Below are positions 61,977 to 64,000 of a stretch of 64,000 nt of DNA, in pieces; the stretch's first letter is position 1, and the number at the start of each line of letters is the position of its first letter. The translations under genes were made by a program, and so were the position numbers. The DNA comes from Anthopleura xanthogrammica. Its lineage: Eukaryota > Cnidaria > Anthozoa > Actiniaria > Actiniidae. The notes below the pieces were generated by a model. It had not been told where the DNA came from, searched no databases, and worked only from the letters and a program-made list of their open reading frames with translations. The stretch covers positions 7,614,472 to 7,678,471 of the forward strand of contig OZ025213.1 in the NCBI GenBank assembly GCA_964019055.1, given 5' to 3'.

Positions 61977-64000
61977 TAGTTTTGGTGCCCGCGCATGCGC
62001 AGCTGCAAAGTTAGGCACTTTACGATTTTGGAATTTGCCAATTTTGATCACGGAAATGGATTACTGACACGATTCTACCTATACATGGTCACGTTTATCT
62101 TGTGAAAATTCGGCAGTCTTCCCCTTGTTTTGGTGCCCGCGCATGCGCAGCTACAAAGTTAGGCACTTTACGATTTTGGAATTTGCCAATTTTGATCACG
62201 GAAATGGATTGCTGGCACGATTCTACCTATACATGGTCACGTTTATCTTGTGAAAATTCGGCAGTCTTCCTCTAGTTTTGGTGCCCGCGCATGCGCAGCT
62301 ACAAAGATACGCACTTTACGATTTTGGAATTTGCCAATTTTGATCACGGAAATGGATTGCTGGCACGATTCTACCTATACATGGTCACGTTTATCTTGTG
62401 AAAATTCGGCAGTCTTCCCCTAGTTTTGGTGCCCCCGCATGCGCAGCTACAAAGTGAGGCACTTTACGATTTTGGAATTTGCCAATTTTGATCACGGAAA
62501 TGGATTGCTGGCACGATTCTACCTATACATGGTCACGTTTATCTTGTGAAAATTCGGCAGTCTTCCCCTAGTTTTGGTGCCCGCGCATGCGCAGCTACAA
62601 AGATAGGCACTTGAAGATTTTGAAATTTGCCAATTTTGATCACGGAAATGGATTGCTGGCACGATTCTACCTATACATGGTCACGTTTATCTTGTGAAAA
62701 TTCGGCAGTCTTCCCCTAGTTTTGGTGCCCGCGCATGCGCAGCTACAAAGATAGGCACTTGAAGATTTTGGAATTTGCCAATTTTGATCACGGAAATGGA
62801 TTGCTGGCACGATTCTACCTATACATGGTCACGTTTATCTTGTGAAAATTCGGCAGTCTTCCCCTAGTTTTGGTGCCCGCGCATGGGCAGCTACAAAGAT
62901 ACGCACTTTACGATTTTGGAATTTGCCAATTTTGATCACGGAAATGGATTGCTGGCACGATTCTACCTATACATGGTCACGTTTATCTTGTGAAAATTCG
63001 GCAGTCTTCCCCTAGTTTTGGTGCCCGCACATGCGCAGCTGCAAAGTTAGGCACTTTACGATTTTGGAATTTGCCAATTTTGATCACGGAAATGGATTGC
63101 TGGCTCGATTCTACCTATACATGGTCACGCTTATCTTGTGAAAATTCGGCAGTCTTCCCCTAGTTTTGATGCCCGCGCATGCGCAGCTACAAAGTGAGGC
63201 ACTTTACGATTTTGGAATTTGCCAATTTTGATCACGGAAATGGATTGCTGGCACGATTCTACCTATACATGGTCACGCTTATCTTGTGAAAATTCGGCAG
63301 TCTTCCCCTAGTTTTGGTGCCCGCGCCTGCGCAGCTACAAAGTTAGGCACTTTACGATTTTGGAATTTGCCAATTTTGATCACGGAAATGGATTGCTGGC
63401 ACGATTCTACCTATACATGGTCACGTTTATCTTGTGAAAATTCGGCAGTCTTCCCCTAGTTTTGGTGCACGCGCATGCGCAGCTACAAAGTTAGGCACTT
63501 TACGATTTTGGAATTTGCCAATTTTGATCACGGAAATGAATTGCTGGCACGATTCTACCTATACATTGTCACGTTTATCTTGTGAAAATTCGGCAGTCTT
63601 CCCCTAGTTTTGGTGCACGCGCATGCGCAGCTACAAAGTTAGGCACTTTACGATTTTGGAATTTGCCAATTTTGATCACGGAAATGGATTGCTGGCACGA
63701 TTCTACCTATACATGGTCACGTTTATCTTGTGAAAATTCGGCAGTCTTCCCCTAGTTTTGGTGCCCGCGCATGCGCAGCTACAAAGTTAGGCACTTTACG
63801 ATTTTGGAATTTTCCAATTTTGATCACGGAAATGGATTGCTGGCACGATTCTACCTATACATGGTCACGTTTATCTTGTGAAAATTCGGCAGTCTTCCCC
63901 TAGTTTTGGTGCCCGCGCATGCGCAGCTACAAAGATAGGCACTTGAAGATTTTGGAATTTGCCAATTTTGATCACGGAAATGGATTGCTGGCACGATTCT
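61977..64000. repeat. 148-bp satellite (~13.7 units, continues past window)
   Basis: Regular 148-bp units beginning TAGTTTTGGTGCCCGCGCAT and containing GATCACGGAAATGG and ACATGGTCACG. Ten of 14 visible units have CGCGCATGCGCA, a perfect match to the NRF1 site YGCGCAYGCGCR; four have single changes. Sequence identity between units is high. No coding sequence. Confidence 0.97.

Noticed and set aside
44291..62067. Dozens of 60-157 residue open frames on both strands (MSKKWGFQQT..., MLRIFFCSK...)
   Set aside because: They repeat with the 329-bp satellite, occur on both strands and in rotating frames, and are broken by small indels between units. They are repeat by-products.
44240..64000. CRISPR array
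   Set aside because: Units are long, contiguous tandem copies without unique spacers, in a eukaryotic genome with introns.

Overview
This window is eukaryotic and animal-like. It is AT-rich, genes are split by GT-AG introns of several hundred bases to about 10 kb, and transposons and satellite DNA dominate. Three host genes can be supported. The first is SCOC, a short coiled-coil protein (plus strand, 803-5685, 5' end missing). The second is a PAN/apple plus ALK-type glycine-rich secreted-type gene (minus strand, 9422-11771). The third is a broken PAN - TSP1 - F5/8C (discoidin) gene (plus strand, 27280-43918). PAN, TSP1, discoidin and glycine-rich modules together suggest a cnidarian, probably an anthozoan; that is inference from domain style.

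Layout. 0-6 kb: SCOC, with two small MITEs and an old inverted repeat in its introns. 6-9.4 kb: gene-free, with inverted-repeat elements. 9.4-12.8 kb: the PAN/Gly-rich gene, a SINE fragment in an intron, and a 49-bp minisatellite that appears to be an expansion of the gene's own splice-acceptor boundary. 13-16.8 kb: a 139-bp degenerate repeat, a uniform 38-copy 10-bp array, and a TTAA-flanked element. 18.8-21.2 kb: a large interrupted inverted duplication. 21.7-24.0 kb: a TA-flanked inverted-repeat element whose empty site is preserved in a neighbouring duplicate. 24.5-26.0 kb: a foldback element with CTCGAG-rich ends.

27.3-43.9 kb: the broken PAN/TSP1/F5-8C gene. Its introns hold two opposed arrays of a palindromic 39-bp repeat, a complete two-gene Harbinger transposon (29443-33305) with 50-bp TIRs and a 3-bp target duplication, a 217-bp Harbinger-like MITE, and a 4.4-kb Gypsy element with 79-bp LTRs and an in-frame stop.

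44.2-62.0 kb: a 329-bp satellite with higher-order structure, split by a nearly intact full-length L1/Tx1-type LINE (45956-51357, poly(A) tail, 8-bp target duplication) and by a 200-N assembly gap. 62.0-64.0 kb: a 148-bp satellite in which most units carry an NRF1-type 12-mer; it runs off the window edge. The host genes do not form a pathway. The window is mainly a record of nested insertion and tandem amplification around secreted-protein genes.
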